Below, one piece after another: positions 9,239-16,965 of a stretch of 64,000 nt of DNA. Numbering within the stretch: the first letter of the stretch is position 1; each line of letters begins with the position of its first letter. A program made the position numbers and the translations under genes. This DNA comes from an uncultured Saprospirales bacterium (GTDB lineage: Bacteria; Bacteroidota; Bacteroidia; Chitinophagales; Saprospiraceae): positions 62,001 to 126,000 of the forward strand of contig CALMIR010000017.1 of assembly GCA_937864265.1 (NCBI GenBank), given 5' to 3'. Under the pieces are notes generated by a model, which saw only the letters and a list, made by a program, of their open reading frames with translations, ran no database searches and had not been told where the DNA came from.

Positions 9239-9742
9239 TTATAATTCAAGCAGGTAATAGGTTTCACATGAACTATGACCCGTACATCCAAGTGCGTTTG
9301 GCATCTGTTGGAATCCCATTTTTTGGTAGAGCTTATTGGCCTGTTCCATTCTGTGGATGGTCTCTAGGTAACAAAAGCGATAACCCATGCTTCGTGCAGC
9401 ATCTAGACAGTGCAAAACGAACTTTTTGCCCCAGCCTTGCCCCCGTGTTTCGGGAAGAAAGTACATCTTTTTCAATTCGCAAGTATCCTTGTCTCCGCCT
9501 GCGAGTGGCCCAATGCCACCACAACCCAAAATATGGTCACCGGCGGCCAATACAAAAAAGGCTGCATTGTCCGAATGATAGGCTTCATACATTTCATCTA
9601 CTTCCGGGTCGAGAATGGAATAGCCTTCACCTACCGCGCCAAATTCGGTCATAACCTGGCGAATAATGAAAGCTACCTGACTATTGTCGCTTTTCAGTAT
9701 GGGGCGTATCAAACACGATTCTTTTGGGAGGCCAATTTGCAT
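9239..9742 (-). CDS. GNAT family N-acetyltransferase
   Basis: The 167-aa protein has the GNAT core: motif D/A region LAAGDHILGCGGIGPL, an acceptor strand ELKKMYFLPETRGQGWGKK with the acetyl-CoA pyrophosphate loop RGQGWGKK, and the C-terminal motif B ANKLYQKMGFQQM. No signal peptide is present. The acceptor substrate cannot be predicted. It lies 127 bp upstream of the Ate-like gene on the same strand; an independent promoter region separates them, so shared function is not implied. Confidence 0.9.
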   Translation of the reverse strand: MQIGLPKESCLIRPILKSDNSQVAFIIRQVMTEFGAVGEGYSILDPEVDEMYEAYHSDNAAFFVLAAGDHILGCGGIGPLAGGDKDTCELKKMYFLPETRGQGWGKKFVLHCLDAARSMGYRFCYLETIHRMEQANKLYQKMGFQQMPNALGCTGHSSCETYYLLEL

Positions 9743-9827
9743 AAATAGTCCTTATAAAGTGTCTAAGATCTTTTTACAAATACAGGCAATATGAGCTGAA
9801 ATAACCCCATTTTGAACAGACAAAGCT

Positions 9828-10724
9828 TTAGTGTTCGCCGACTGAACTGGATGCTTGTGGCGTATCCTGTTGTTTTTCAGAAGTGGGATCGTCTTGCTGT
9901 TTGGGCGGCGTAGTAGCGTCCGTGTTCTCCTTTTTTTCCTCTTTATCGTCTTTTTGTTTCTCTTGCTTTAGCTTTTCGTAAGATTCTTTATTGTATTCAG
10001 CGCTGATGACCGATTCATTGGTTCTTACGGACTCTAACATTTCATCAGAATCAATTAAGGTATCGTCATAATAGACCACCCAATAGTTGCCATTATCTGA
10101 AAATCGCCGATCGACCAGCATATCGTAATCGGAAAACTCAAGTACCCATTCTTCCGGGTCAACAGCTTCTTCCAATTCTACGATAAATTCATTGGGAATA
10201 ATATCATCGGTTTGCTTTTCTGATGGAGGCTCTTTCAATTCCCAGCCTTCAGAATTGGCGATTTGATCCATCAGGCTTTCCAGCCACTTGACGGCGTTGG
10301 GGCGTACCTCTTTTCCTGATACTGTTTTTTTCTTAGAACCATCGTAAATGGTAATGGACACGCTTTGCATATCGGGAATATCGCCTTGATAAACATCTCT
10401 GTATTGCCAAAGGTTGGCGCGTTCAAATTCACGGGTCAATCGCTCCAATTGATCTTTGTCCAGTTTTTTAACGTACAAACCCAGTCGGTCGGTATTGCGC
10501 TCACCTCGATAGGTGGCCAGGCCTTTTTCGTAAATAGTAAGGGTGAAAACCGGACAGCGCCCGTAGCAGGGGCCTTTACTCATTTCGAACAGTTTGTCTT
10601 TTTCGCCTGAAGTCAAAGCGCTGTAGCTGCTTGATGCGCAACCGGTACTCAGAAAGGCGAATGCTGCCAAACAAACAGTGATATACCCTGTTGCCAAGGT
10701 CTTGAAAAGATGATAATTACTCAT
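9828..10724 (-). CDS. DUF6438 domain lipoprotein
   Basis: The 298-aa protein begins with a lipoprotein signal (AAFAFLSTGCASSS, lipobox Cys at residue 29). The DUF6438 domain follows (about residues 45-160), with FEMSKGPCYGRCPVFTLTIY as its start and YRGERNTDRLG next. A second region of about 70 residues has no clear match. The last about 60 residues are a low-complexity Lys/Glu/Gln/Pro tail (KQEKQKDDKEEKKE), probably disordered. The protein is likely anchored in the inner leaflet of the outer membrane; function unknown. The paired cysteines in GPCYGRCP are a family trait. Confidence 0.8.
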   Translation of the reverse strand: MSNYHLFKTLATGYITVCLAAFAFLSTGCASSSYSALTSGEKDKLFEMSKGPCYGRCPVFTLTIYEKGLATYRGERNTDRLGLYVKKLDKDQLERLTREFERANLWQYRDVYQGDIPDMQSVSITIYDGSKKKTVSGKEVRPNAVKWLESLMDQIANSEGWELKEPPSEKQTDDIIPNEFIVELEEAVDPEEWVLEFSDYDMLVDRRFSDNGNYWVVYYDDTLIDSDEMLESVRTNESVISAEYNKESYEKLKQEKQKDDKEEKKENTDATTPPKQQDDPTSEKQQDTPQASSSVGEH

Positions 10725-10769
10725 CAGGTAATGGTTTGGTTTAAGCAGTGGATTGTAGTATGTGATTGA

Positions 10770-11963
10770 CTATTCAGCAATAATAAGCTTTTTAGTCATT
10801 ATTTTTTCAGGATATTCAAGGATCAGGAAAAATAAACCGGCATTCAGAGAGCAGCCATTCAAATGAACAATGCCATCTCCACTTCCTTTTTCTTCCCATA
10901 CTAAACGGCCTGAAACATCAAAAATTGCAATTTTTAACGGGTCTTTTTCCGGGATAAAAAGCCGGATTTCATTTCGAGTAGGGTTTCCCAAAATTTGAAA
11001 ATCTTCCTGCTCTTCTTCAAAAAAGCTACTAACAGGCTCGCAGCTACCATCTAGTAAACCAGCTCTCAGTCCACCCAAGGTGGCATTAATAAGGGCTTGC
11101 TGTCCAAGCGAAAACATAGCCATACAAGCATCATTGGTATAGTTCATGAAATTCATAAACATATCGGCACTCCCACAAGAGAAGCTAGGATGCGTCGGAC
11201 ACTCATTGAAATAGGTGTACTGCTGCTTGGGCGTGTCATTCACCCCGTCGTCGTCCTGACAAAGGTTATTTCCACTACCATCTCCCCAAAGGTGCCGCAA
11301 ATTGAAATAATGTCCTATTTCATGGGTGAGCGTGCGCCCAAGGTGATAAGGCATACTGACGCTACCTAATGTTCCCACATACTCTGGCGCAATAAAAACG
11401 CCATCCTCCGCCGGGTTGCTTTGAATAACGTCGGGGTAAGTCGCATCACCCGCTGCTCCATCCGATCGGCCACTGATCCAGATATTGAGGTAATGCATTG
11501 GATCAATGGCATCATGACCACCCAAGTGTTGGTAGCAGACCCTCCTTTTGGACACACCAGCATCGTTGGTAAATTGATTGCCTATACCACTGATATTACT
11601 CTGCCTGCGCGTGATGGCGGTGAGGCAAAAGCTGATCTCCAAATTGGCGATCAGGTGATCGAAAATGGCAGGTACGTTTGTGGTTTCATTATTTTCAGCG
11701 TTAAAGTCCCGGTTTAACACCTCTATCTGCGACATAATCTGGGCATCAGAGATGTTTTCTGAAGCATTATACCACACGACGTGAACAATGACAGGAATCG
11801 TCACCGGGGAACGCGGTATGGTATAATCGTATGCCCCCCCAACTTGCTCCACTTCAATAGTGCTATTGTAGTGTTGGTTGATCAGAGGAGCCTGGCAAGG
11901 CATCTGAGAAAAGCTCTTAGAAAGGAGCGCGTAACACGAAATGATCAAATAGATTTTTCGCAT
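10770..11963 (-). CDS. M43-family (pappalysin/cytophagalysin-like) zinc metalloprotease with T9SS sorting domain
   Basis: The 397-aa protein has an N-terminal signal peptide (MRKIYLIISCYALLSKSFSQ) and a metzincin zinc site HEIGHYFNLRHLWG (His214, Glu215, His218, His224) followed by the downstream Met-turn region FMNFMNYTNDACMAMF. Cysteine spacing resembles M43 cytophagalysins. Residues from about 315 form a T9SS type A sorting domain (ILGNPTRNEIRLF, FDVSGRLVWEE, LNAGLFFLIL, KKLIIAE). It is therefore predicted to be exported across the outer membrane and attached or released as a secreted endopeptidase. It stands alone on this strand between two lipoprotein genes. Confidence 0.92.
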   Translation of the reverse strand: MRKIYLIISCYALLSKSFSQMPCQAPLINQHYNSTIEVEQVGGAYDYTIPRSPVTIPVIVHVVWYNASENISDAQIMSQIEVLNRDFNAENNETTNVPAIFDHLIANLEISFCLTAITRRQSNISGIGNQFTNDAGVSKRRVCYQHLGGHDAIDPMHYLNIWISGRSDGAAGDATYPDVIQSNPAEDGVFIAPEYVGTLGSVSMPYHLGRTLTHEIGHYFNLRHLWGDGSGNNLCQDDDGVNDTPKQQYTYFNECPTHPSFSCGSADMFMNFMNYTNDACMAMFSLGQQALINATLGGLRAGLLDGSCEPVSSFFEEEQEDFQILGNPTRNEIRLFIPEKDPLKIAIFDVSGRLVWEEKGSGDGIVHLNGCSLNAGLFFLILEYPEKIMTKKLIIAE

Positions 11964-12095
11964 AACTCATTTTAGACAGCTGCGTCACTTTAATAAAACA
12001 GCGCTACTGCCTGCTGTGTTTTTCCAAATAACGCACACGCCAGTAAAAGTTACAGTTCTTTGTACGCTCTTGCCGAAATCAAGCGAAAAGGAAAA

Positions 12096-13091
12096 TTAAC
12101 GACCTGTACCCAAAAACTCGTAAAGTTTATCGAGGTTGGGGGATAAAATGACTTCGATTCGCCGATTTTTAGCTTTATTTTCAGACGTATTATTGGCCAC
12201 TATAGGTACAAATTCTCCTCGGCCTGCGGCTGTGATTTGTTCGGGGTTGATGCCTGAGCTAGTCAGTACGTTCACTACAGCTACTGCCCGGTCAACGCTG
12301 AGTTTCCAATTGGCAGTGGCATCTCCATCGGAGTCGGTATGGCCTTCCACGACAATATCCAAATCGGGTTTAGAGCTTAAGGATTGTGCCAGTTGTTGCA
12401 GGGCGCGCTTGCCTTCAGCATCAATGCGGGTACTGCCGCTCGGAAATAGTAGCCTTTGGCTTAAGGACAAATAGAGTCGGCCACCGCGCTCAGATATGGA
12501 CAGATCCGATTGGGAAAAATTGAGCAGCATCTCATTCAGTTGGACCCTAATTTGCTGCATATCGTCTTCGCGCAAGCTCAGCATATCTTCCAGTTCTTGA
12601 ATGCGCACATTCTTATCGGCAATGGTGCCCTTCATGGAGCTGTAATCGTATTCGATGTTGCTCAACTGTTGCTGTTTGGAGTACAGGTCGTATTCGAGTT
12701 GTTGCAACTCTTTCTTTTTGCCATCTAACTCCTCCTGTTGGGCCGTTAATTGTTCTTGAAGACTGTATTTTTCGTAGGAGGTTGTCGATAAGACCTCCCG
12801 GCTTTGGTCTGCTAGGCGATTGAATTTGTCCAGTACCTCCTGATAGCTTTTGTGCAGACTATTATTGGTGACTACATATTGTTCCAGTTCCAGCCGGGTA
12901 TTCCTGATTTCTATTTCCAACTGGCGGTTTTCCTCGGAAAGCTTATTGTATTCATTTTTCAGTGAATCGGCAGTGGCTGCTTCCGTTTGATAATAGTTTT
13001 TCACTTCTTCCAGCTCGGCATATTCCTTTTGGCTGACGCAAGCGGTAAACAAAGCAATTGTGATGGGGAAAAAAAATAGTGTGTATTTCAT
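12096..13091 (-). CDS. OmpA-family lipoprotein with long coiled coil
   Basis: About 331 aa from ATG 13091 (another ATG is at 13097). The lipobox is LFTACVSQ (Cys near residue 18). Residues about 25-190 are a Glu/Gln-rich coiled coil. Residues about 210-325 are an OmpA-like peptidoglycan-binding domain with LLFPSGSTRIDAEGKRAL, VVEGHTDSDGDATANWKLS and ENKAKNRRIEVIL, which include the conserved diaminopimelate-binding Asp and Arg. It is expected to tie the outer membrane to peptidoglycan. It is monocistronic in appearance. Confidence 0.93.
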   Translation of the reverse strand: MKYTLFFFPITIALFTACVSQKEYAELEEVKNYYQTEAATADSLKNEYNKLSEENRQLEIEIRNTRLELEQYVVTNNSLHKSYQEVLDKFNRLADQSREVLSTTSYEKYSLQEQLTAQQEELDGKKKELQQLEYDLYSKQQQLSNIEYDYSSMKGTIADKNVRIQELEDMLSLREDDMQQIRVQLNEMLLNFSQSDLSISERGGRLYLSLSQRLLFPSGSTRIDAEGKRALQQLAQSLSSKPDLDIVVEGHTDSDGDATANWKLSVDRAVAVVNVLTSSGINPEQITAAGRGEFVPIVANNTSENKAKNRRIEVILSPNLDKLYEFLGTGR

Positions 13092-13273
13092 ATACATCGT
13101 GCTTAATAAATGAATTGAACGTCTTTAACTACAAATATAGTGTTTTCCTGCATTTTGCTTTCTAAAGGTAAAAATTGGTCATAACTTGCAGGCATAAAAC
13201 CTTACTTTCATTAACAAGTCTTATGCTTTAAACGCAAAAGGCTTCAAAAACTAAAACATCAAGCGAAGTGGAT

Positions 13274-13909
13274 ATGAAATACTGGATTTTTTTATTGGGC
13301 ATGGGTTTGATGGCCTTTGCATGCAAAAATGACCAGTCAGCTGCTCAAAAAGAAGCTGCGGCGGAGTTGGTAGCCGCCAATGCAGAGAAAGGTAAAGGGC
13401 CTGCTGCCGGATTGCCCACAAAGCCAGCGCCGGGCGCACCGGAGGGCGTAGGATATCGAGAACCCTATCAGCCCCAACAGAGTGGCAACCAAGTCATTGT
13501 ATTTGCAGATGCCTATGAAGCGAAAACGGGCGCGGAGATTTGCGTAGAGGTGAAAGCGCAGCAATTTCAAAATTTGCTTTCCATGCAGCATTCTGTACAT
13601 TGGGATGCAAAAATTTTGGAATTCATCAAGCTATCCAAATTTGGTTTACCGGCAATGGGCAATCAAAATTTTGGCACGCATCGCACGAAAGAAGGAATAC
13701 TGACTTTTGCCTGGATTGATAATGCCTTGAAAGGGGTGAGTATTGGCGATGGAGCGGCGCTGTATGCTATTTGCTTTAAAGTGATTGGAAGCAAAGGTGC
13801 TGAATCGAGCATCCAATTCAAGGGTGAGCCAACTGCTTTTGAATCGGTGGATTTGGAAGAGAAATTGGTTGAGATCGTGCCTAAAGCAGGCAAAGTTACC
13901 GTTCAGTAG
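13274..13909 (+). CDS. Cohesin-domain-like lipoprotein
   Basis: A 211-aa protein is read from ATG 13274; a GTG two codons upstream is possible. The signal ends in a lipobox GLMAFACKN. A low-complexity Ala/Lys/Pro linker (residues about 20-70) precedes a beta-rich domain with QVIVFADAYEAKTGAEICVE, QFQNLLSMQHSVHWDAKILE and LTFAWIDNALKGVSIGDG. These match the general pattern of cohesin-type domains seen in Bacteroidota surface proteins (strand, F-x-N-L...S-x-Q-x-S-x-x-W-D, then W/G-D-G). No dockerin partner is visible in the window. Function unknown. Confidence 0.7.
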   Translation: MKYWIFLLGMGLMAFACKNDQSAAQKEAAAELVAANAEKGKGPAAGLPTKPAPGAPEGVGYREPYQPQQSGNQVIVFADAYEAKTGAEICVEVKAQQFQNLLSMQHSVHWDAKILEFIKLSKFGLPAMGNQNFGTHRTKEGILTFAWIDNALKGVSIGDGAALYAICFKVIGSKGAESSIQFKGEPTAFESVDLEEKLVEIVPKAGKVTVQ

Positions 13910-13913
13910 CCTT

Positions 13914-13959
13914 TTTTGAGGATTCAATTGCCTGGTTTTGGTCAATTGAATCCTCAAAA
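13914..13959. terminator. Hairpin between convergent genes
   Basis: A perfect 17-bp inverted repeat (TTTTGAGGATTCAATTG and its complement) with a 12-nt loop sits between the cohesin-like gene stop (13909) and the stop of the coiled-coil gene (13970). The A/T ends of the stem could serve as a U-tract in either direction, so a bidirectional terminator is likely. Confidence 0.6.
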
Positions 13960-13969
13960 GGGGAATTTA

Positions 13970-15532
13970 TTATTCAGCAGATTGGTCTTTGCGGGTTTCT
14001 GAGTCCTCAGCAATAATATCTGCTACAGCATTGATGTTTTCAATCACCGTGTCCATACTATCCTCTGCGGGTAGCACCACGGGTTCAGCAACTGCTGTTT
14101 CAGGGGAAGTTGTTGCTTCCGCTTCAACAACAGGCGCTTCTTCTTCAGCAGCTGTTTCCTGTACTTTGCTTTCGCCTAAAAATTGGTCTTTCAAATCGTC
14201 CAATTTTTCTTCAAACTTTTCTGTTGCAACTTCAGCTACAGCACGCACCGTATCAACAATATCTTCCAGAGACTCTCCCATCGTTTCCGATATGGCGCCC
14301 AGTATGGTTTGGGTTTTTGTCTTCTCTGGTTTCTTCTTTTCTTGCTGAATAGATTCTGCTGCTTTTTCTAATTCCTCAGCAATATCTTCACGAGCAGCCG
14401 CATCCGCTTTTATCTGTTCTTTTATCTTAACTTCCGCTTCGTGTTTGGCTTGTTCAATTCGTTCCCGTTCCAGGCGTTTTTCCTCTTTTACTTTAAGGCT
14501 GGCCATTCTTTTCTCCAGGTCAGCCCGGGTTTGGTTCATTTCCTGAAGCTTTTCTTCTTTAGAACGGATTCGCTCTTCAATCATTTTGATTTTAGCAGCC
14601 CGGATTTGTTCTTCCAACTGACCACCTGAAGAGGCTATTCGCTTGTTTTGAAACGCCATGTCATCTTGGTCACGCTTGATGGAACGCTCCATTTTTTCGA
14701 TGGCGCTCAACAGACCGTTGTAACGGTTGGTGATTCTGTCGGTTGGAGAGTTATCGCCGCTGGAAGGTTCACTACCAAAGCGTTTTTCTTTCACTTTCTT
14801 AAATGCGCCGTCCAGTTGCTCCCATAACTTAGAGCGGTGCTCATTGGTGAGCTTGGTGTCTTTGAATTTTCTTTGGATCTGTTTGAGTTCGTCAAAAAGG
14901 TGCTGCAAACGCATGCCTTCGCTCATCTTTTTTTCTACGCCCTCTAGTATCTCGACAAAACGGTTGTAATTATCCTGCGATTTTTGCTTGAACTCATCGT
15001 CCAGTTTGTTCCGGAGTTCTTTCAGGTTGCCGAATAATTCATTGGTTTTATCCCGCAAATAATCGGCGTGTTCTTTGAACAGGTTTCTTTCTTTGACCTG
15101 GTTTTGTACCTTGTCCCAAAAACCTCTAAGCTCTTCCCAAACTTTATTGTCGTAAGATTTGAGTTGCTCGACTTTGTCTTTGAAATCTTCCAGTTCTGAC
15201 TTATACGCCTCGCTTAGCTTGGAAGAAAGTACAATGAACTGCCATTCCGTCTGTGCCCGCATGATAAGGTCAGTCCGTTCTACTTTGAAATCATCCGGCA
15301 ACATACTTTCAGCGATGGTCAACTCTCTGACCGACTCGGTATAGCCTTCTGGGAAATCTACCGGATGGTCGTCCCGCCATTCGTTCATCATTTTTTGACT
15401 GAACTCTTCAGTAGCTATTTTTTCTGGAAAAGAATAAATAACTACCTTGTTTTCCGCCGTTTTAAGCTCCAGTGCCAATAAAATTCGTTCGTCTTGAGCG
15501 TTTGCTCCCCAAATAACCAGCTTCGTCTTCAT
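13970..15532 (-). CDS. Large coiled-coil protein, possibly DUF349-like
   Basis: The 520-aa protein has a globular N-terminus of about 100 residues (MKTKLVIWGANAQDERILLA). Several helical segments rich in Trp/Phe/Lys/Glu follow (LRGFWDKVQNQVKERNLFKE, HRSKLWEQLDGAFKKVKEKR), whose spacing recalls DUF349 repeats. A long charged coiled coil covers residues about 280-400, and an acidic Ala/Glu/Val-rich tail ends it. There is no signal peptide or TM segment, so it should be cytoplasmic. I do not recognise a specific family with certainty; the DUF349 comparison is by eye. It is transcribed away from asd with 290 bp between them. Confidence 0.6.
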   Translation of the reverse strand: MKTKLVIWGANAQDERILLALELKTAENKVVIYSFPEKIATEEFSQKMMNEWRDDHPVDFPEGYTESVRELTIAESMLPDDFKVERTDLIMRAQTEWQFIVLSSKLSEAYKSELEDFKDKVEQLKSYDNKVWEELRGFWDKVQNQVKERNLFKEHADYLRDKTNELFGNLKELRNKLDDEFKQKSQDNYNRFVEILEGVEKKMSEGMRLQHLFDELKQIQRKFKDTKLTNEHRSKLWEQLDGAFKKVKEKRFGSEPSSGDNSPTDRITNRYNGLLSAIEKMERSIKRDQDDMAFQNKRIASSGGQLEEQIRAAKIKMIEERIRSKEEKLQEMNQTRADLEKRMASLKVKEEKRLERERIEQAKHEAEVKIKEQIKADAAAREDIAEELEKAAESIQQEKKKPEKTKTQTILGAISETMGESLEDIVDTVRAVAEVATEKFEEKLDDLKDQFLGESKVQETAAEEEAPVVEAEATTSPETAVAEPVVLPAEDSMDTVIENINAVADIIAEDSETRKDQSAE

Positions 15533-15822
15533 GATCCAAGAAGTAAGTTAACATTTTCAAACAATAAATTCTGTATCGTTGTATCAGCTTCGATAGCCTA
15601 CAAAATTCCGATGTTAGCAGATGGTTGTTTTTTCTTTCCTCGTTCTTTGACAATTCTTGTGATTTGAATCAAAAGAGTTGTCAAAAAACTCTGTCCTAGG
15701 GCGAATTTTCGGATGTGGTAATTAAACCAGGCTGTCTATGGAAATTGCAATCGTTGTCAAAAATAAGGCTTTCATTTGAAAGCAACAATCAAAAACGCAA
15801 TATTCTGATTAACAATTCCAAT

Positions 15823-16842
15823 TTATACGGTTAATGCAGGTACAGTTAGCAATTGCTTCTCCAGCAAATATTCTGCAATCTGTACGGCATTAGTTGCTGC
15901 GCCTTTGCGCAAGTTATCAGCCACTACCCATAAATTCAAGCCATTTTCTACCGATTCATCCCGGCGTACCCTGCCCACAAAAACGCCGTCTTTGTCTTTG
16001 GCAAACAAAGGCATTGGGTATTGGTGATTGGCAGGATCATCCAAGAGCGAAATACCTGGCGCTTCTTGCAACATCTTTTTCACATCAGCCATATCAAAAG
16101 GCTGATGAAACTCGACGTTAACGGATTCCGAATGCCCGCCATTTACCGGTACTCGAACAGCCGTAGCCGTGATGCGGATATCAGGAGCATTCATGATTTT
16201 TCTGGTTTCGTGTACCAGTTTCATCTCCTCTTTGGTATAGTCGTTTTCCAGAAAAATATCGCATTGAGGGAGGCAATTCTCGAAAATGGGGTAGTGGTAA
16301 GCCATTTCTTCTGCTTTGGGCTCAAAGCCTTTGCGCTCCAGTTCGTATTGTTTCACTGCTTTTACCCCTGTGCCCGTAAACGATTGGTAAGTTGATATAA
16401 CCAAGCGCTTGATTTGATAAGCTTCGTGCAGTGGTGCCAATGCCACCACCATTTGAATGGTAGAACAATTGGGGTTAGCAATGATTTTGTCCTCCTTGCT
16501 CAGGACAGCTGCATTCACTTCGGGTACGATCAATTTAATATCCGGATCCATCCGCCAAGCCGATGAGTTGTCTATCACTACCGTGCCAACCGATGCAAAA
16601 CGGGGGGCCCATTCTTTGGAGGTACTGGCGCCTGCTGAAAAAATAGCCACATCCGGTTTTTCTGCGATGGCCGCTTCCATTCCAATGACAGGATAGTTAT
16701 TGCCTTTGAAACGAACTTCCTTTCCAATGGAACGCTCCGAAGCGACCGGAAGAAAGGTGCTTACCGGAAATTCGCGTTCCTCCAACACTCTGCACATAAC
16801 ATTACCCACTAATCCGGTAACACCCACAACAGCTACTTTCAT
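15823..16842 (-). CDS. asd: Aspartate-semialdehyde dehydrogenase
   Basis: The 339-aa protein shows the NADP-binding start MKVAVVGVTGLVGNVMCRVL, the catalytic cysteine in IIANPNCSTIQMVVALAPLH, the STYQSFTGTGVKAVKQ loop and the histidine of VPVNGGHSESVNVEF. Length is typical. It reduces aspartyl-4-phosphate to aspartate semialdehyde with NADPH, the branch point to lysine/diaminopimelate, threonine and methionine. It lies alone; a TATCTTTG box is 82 bp upstream of its start. Confidence 0.97.
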   Translation of the reverse strand: MKVAVVGVTGLVGNVMCRVLEEREFPVSTFLPVASERSIGKEVRFKGNNYPVIGMEAAIAEKPDVAIFSAGASTSKEWAPRFASVGTVVIDNSSAWRMDPDIKLIVPEVNAAVLSKEDKIIANPNCSTIQMVVALAPLHEAYQIKRLVISTYQSFTGTGVKAVKQYELERKGFEPKAEEMAYHYPIFENCLPQCDIFLENDYTKEEMKLVHETRKIMNAPDIRITATAVRVPVNGGHSESVNVEFHQPFDMADVKKMLQEAPGISLLDDPANHQYPMPLFAKDKDGVFVGRVRRDESVENGLNLWVVADNLRKGAATNAVQIAEYLLEKQLLTVPALTV

Positions 16843-16923
16843 CTTAATCGTTTTAAATCGTGAAACAAAGCTGGTTTTGACAGTTAAGGCTCCAATATTA
16901 ATTTAATGCTAAATATCGGGGGG

Positions 16924-16931
16924 CAAAGATA
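16924..16931 (-). promoter_or_regulatory. TAnnTTTG promoter box of asd
   Basis: The minus strand reads TATCTTTG here, an exact fit to the Bacteroidota -7 consensus, followed by CCCC. No clear -33 TTTG was seen at the usual distance. Confidence 0.45.
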
Positions 16932-16965
16932 CAAGCATTATTAGTTTCTTGCTATTTTTGATACC

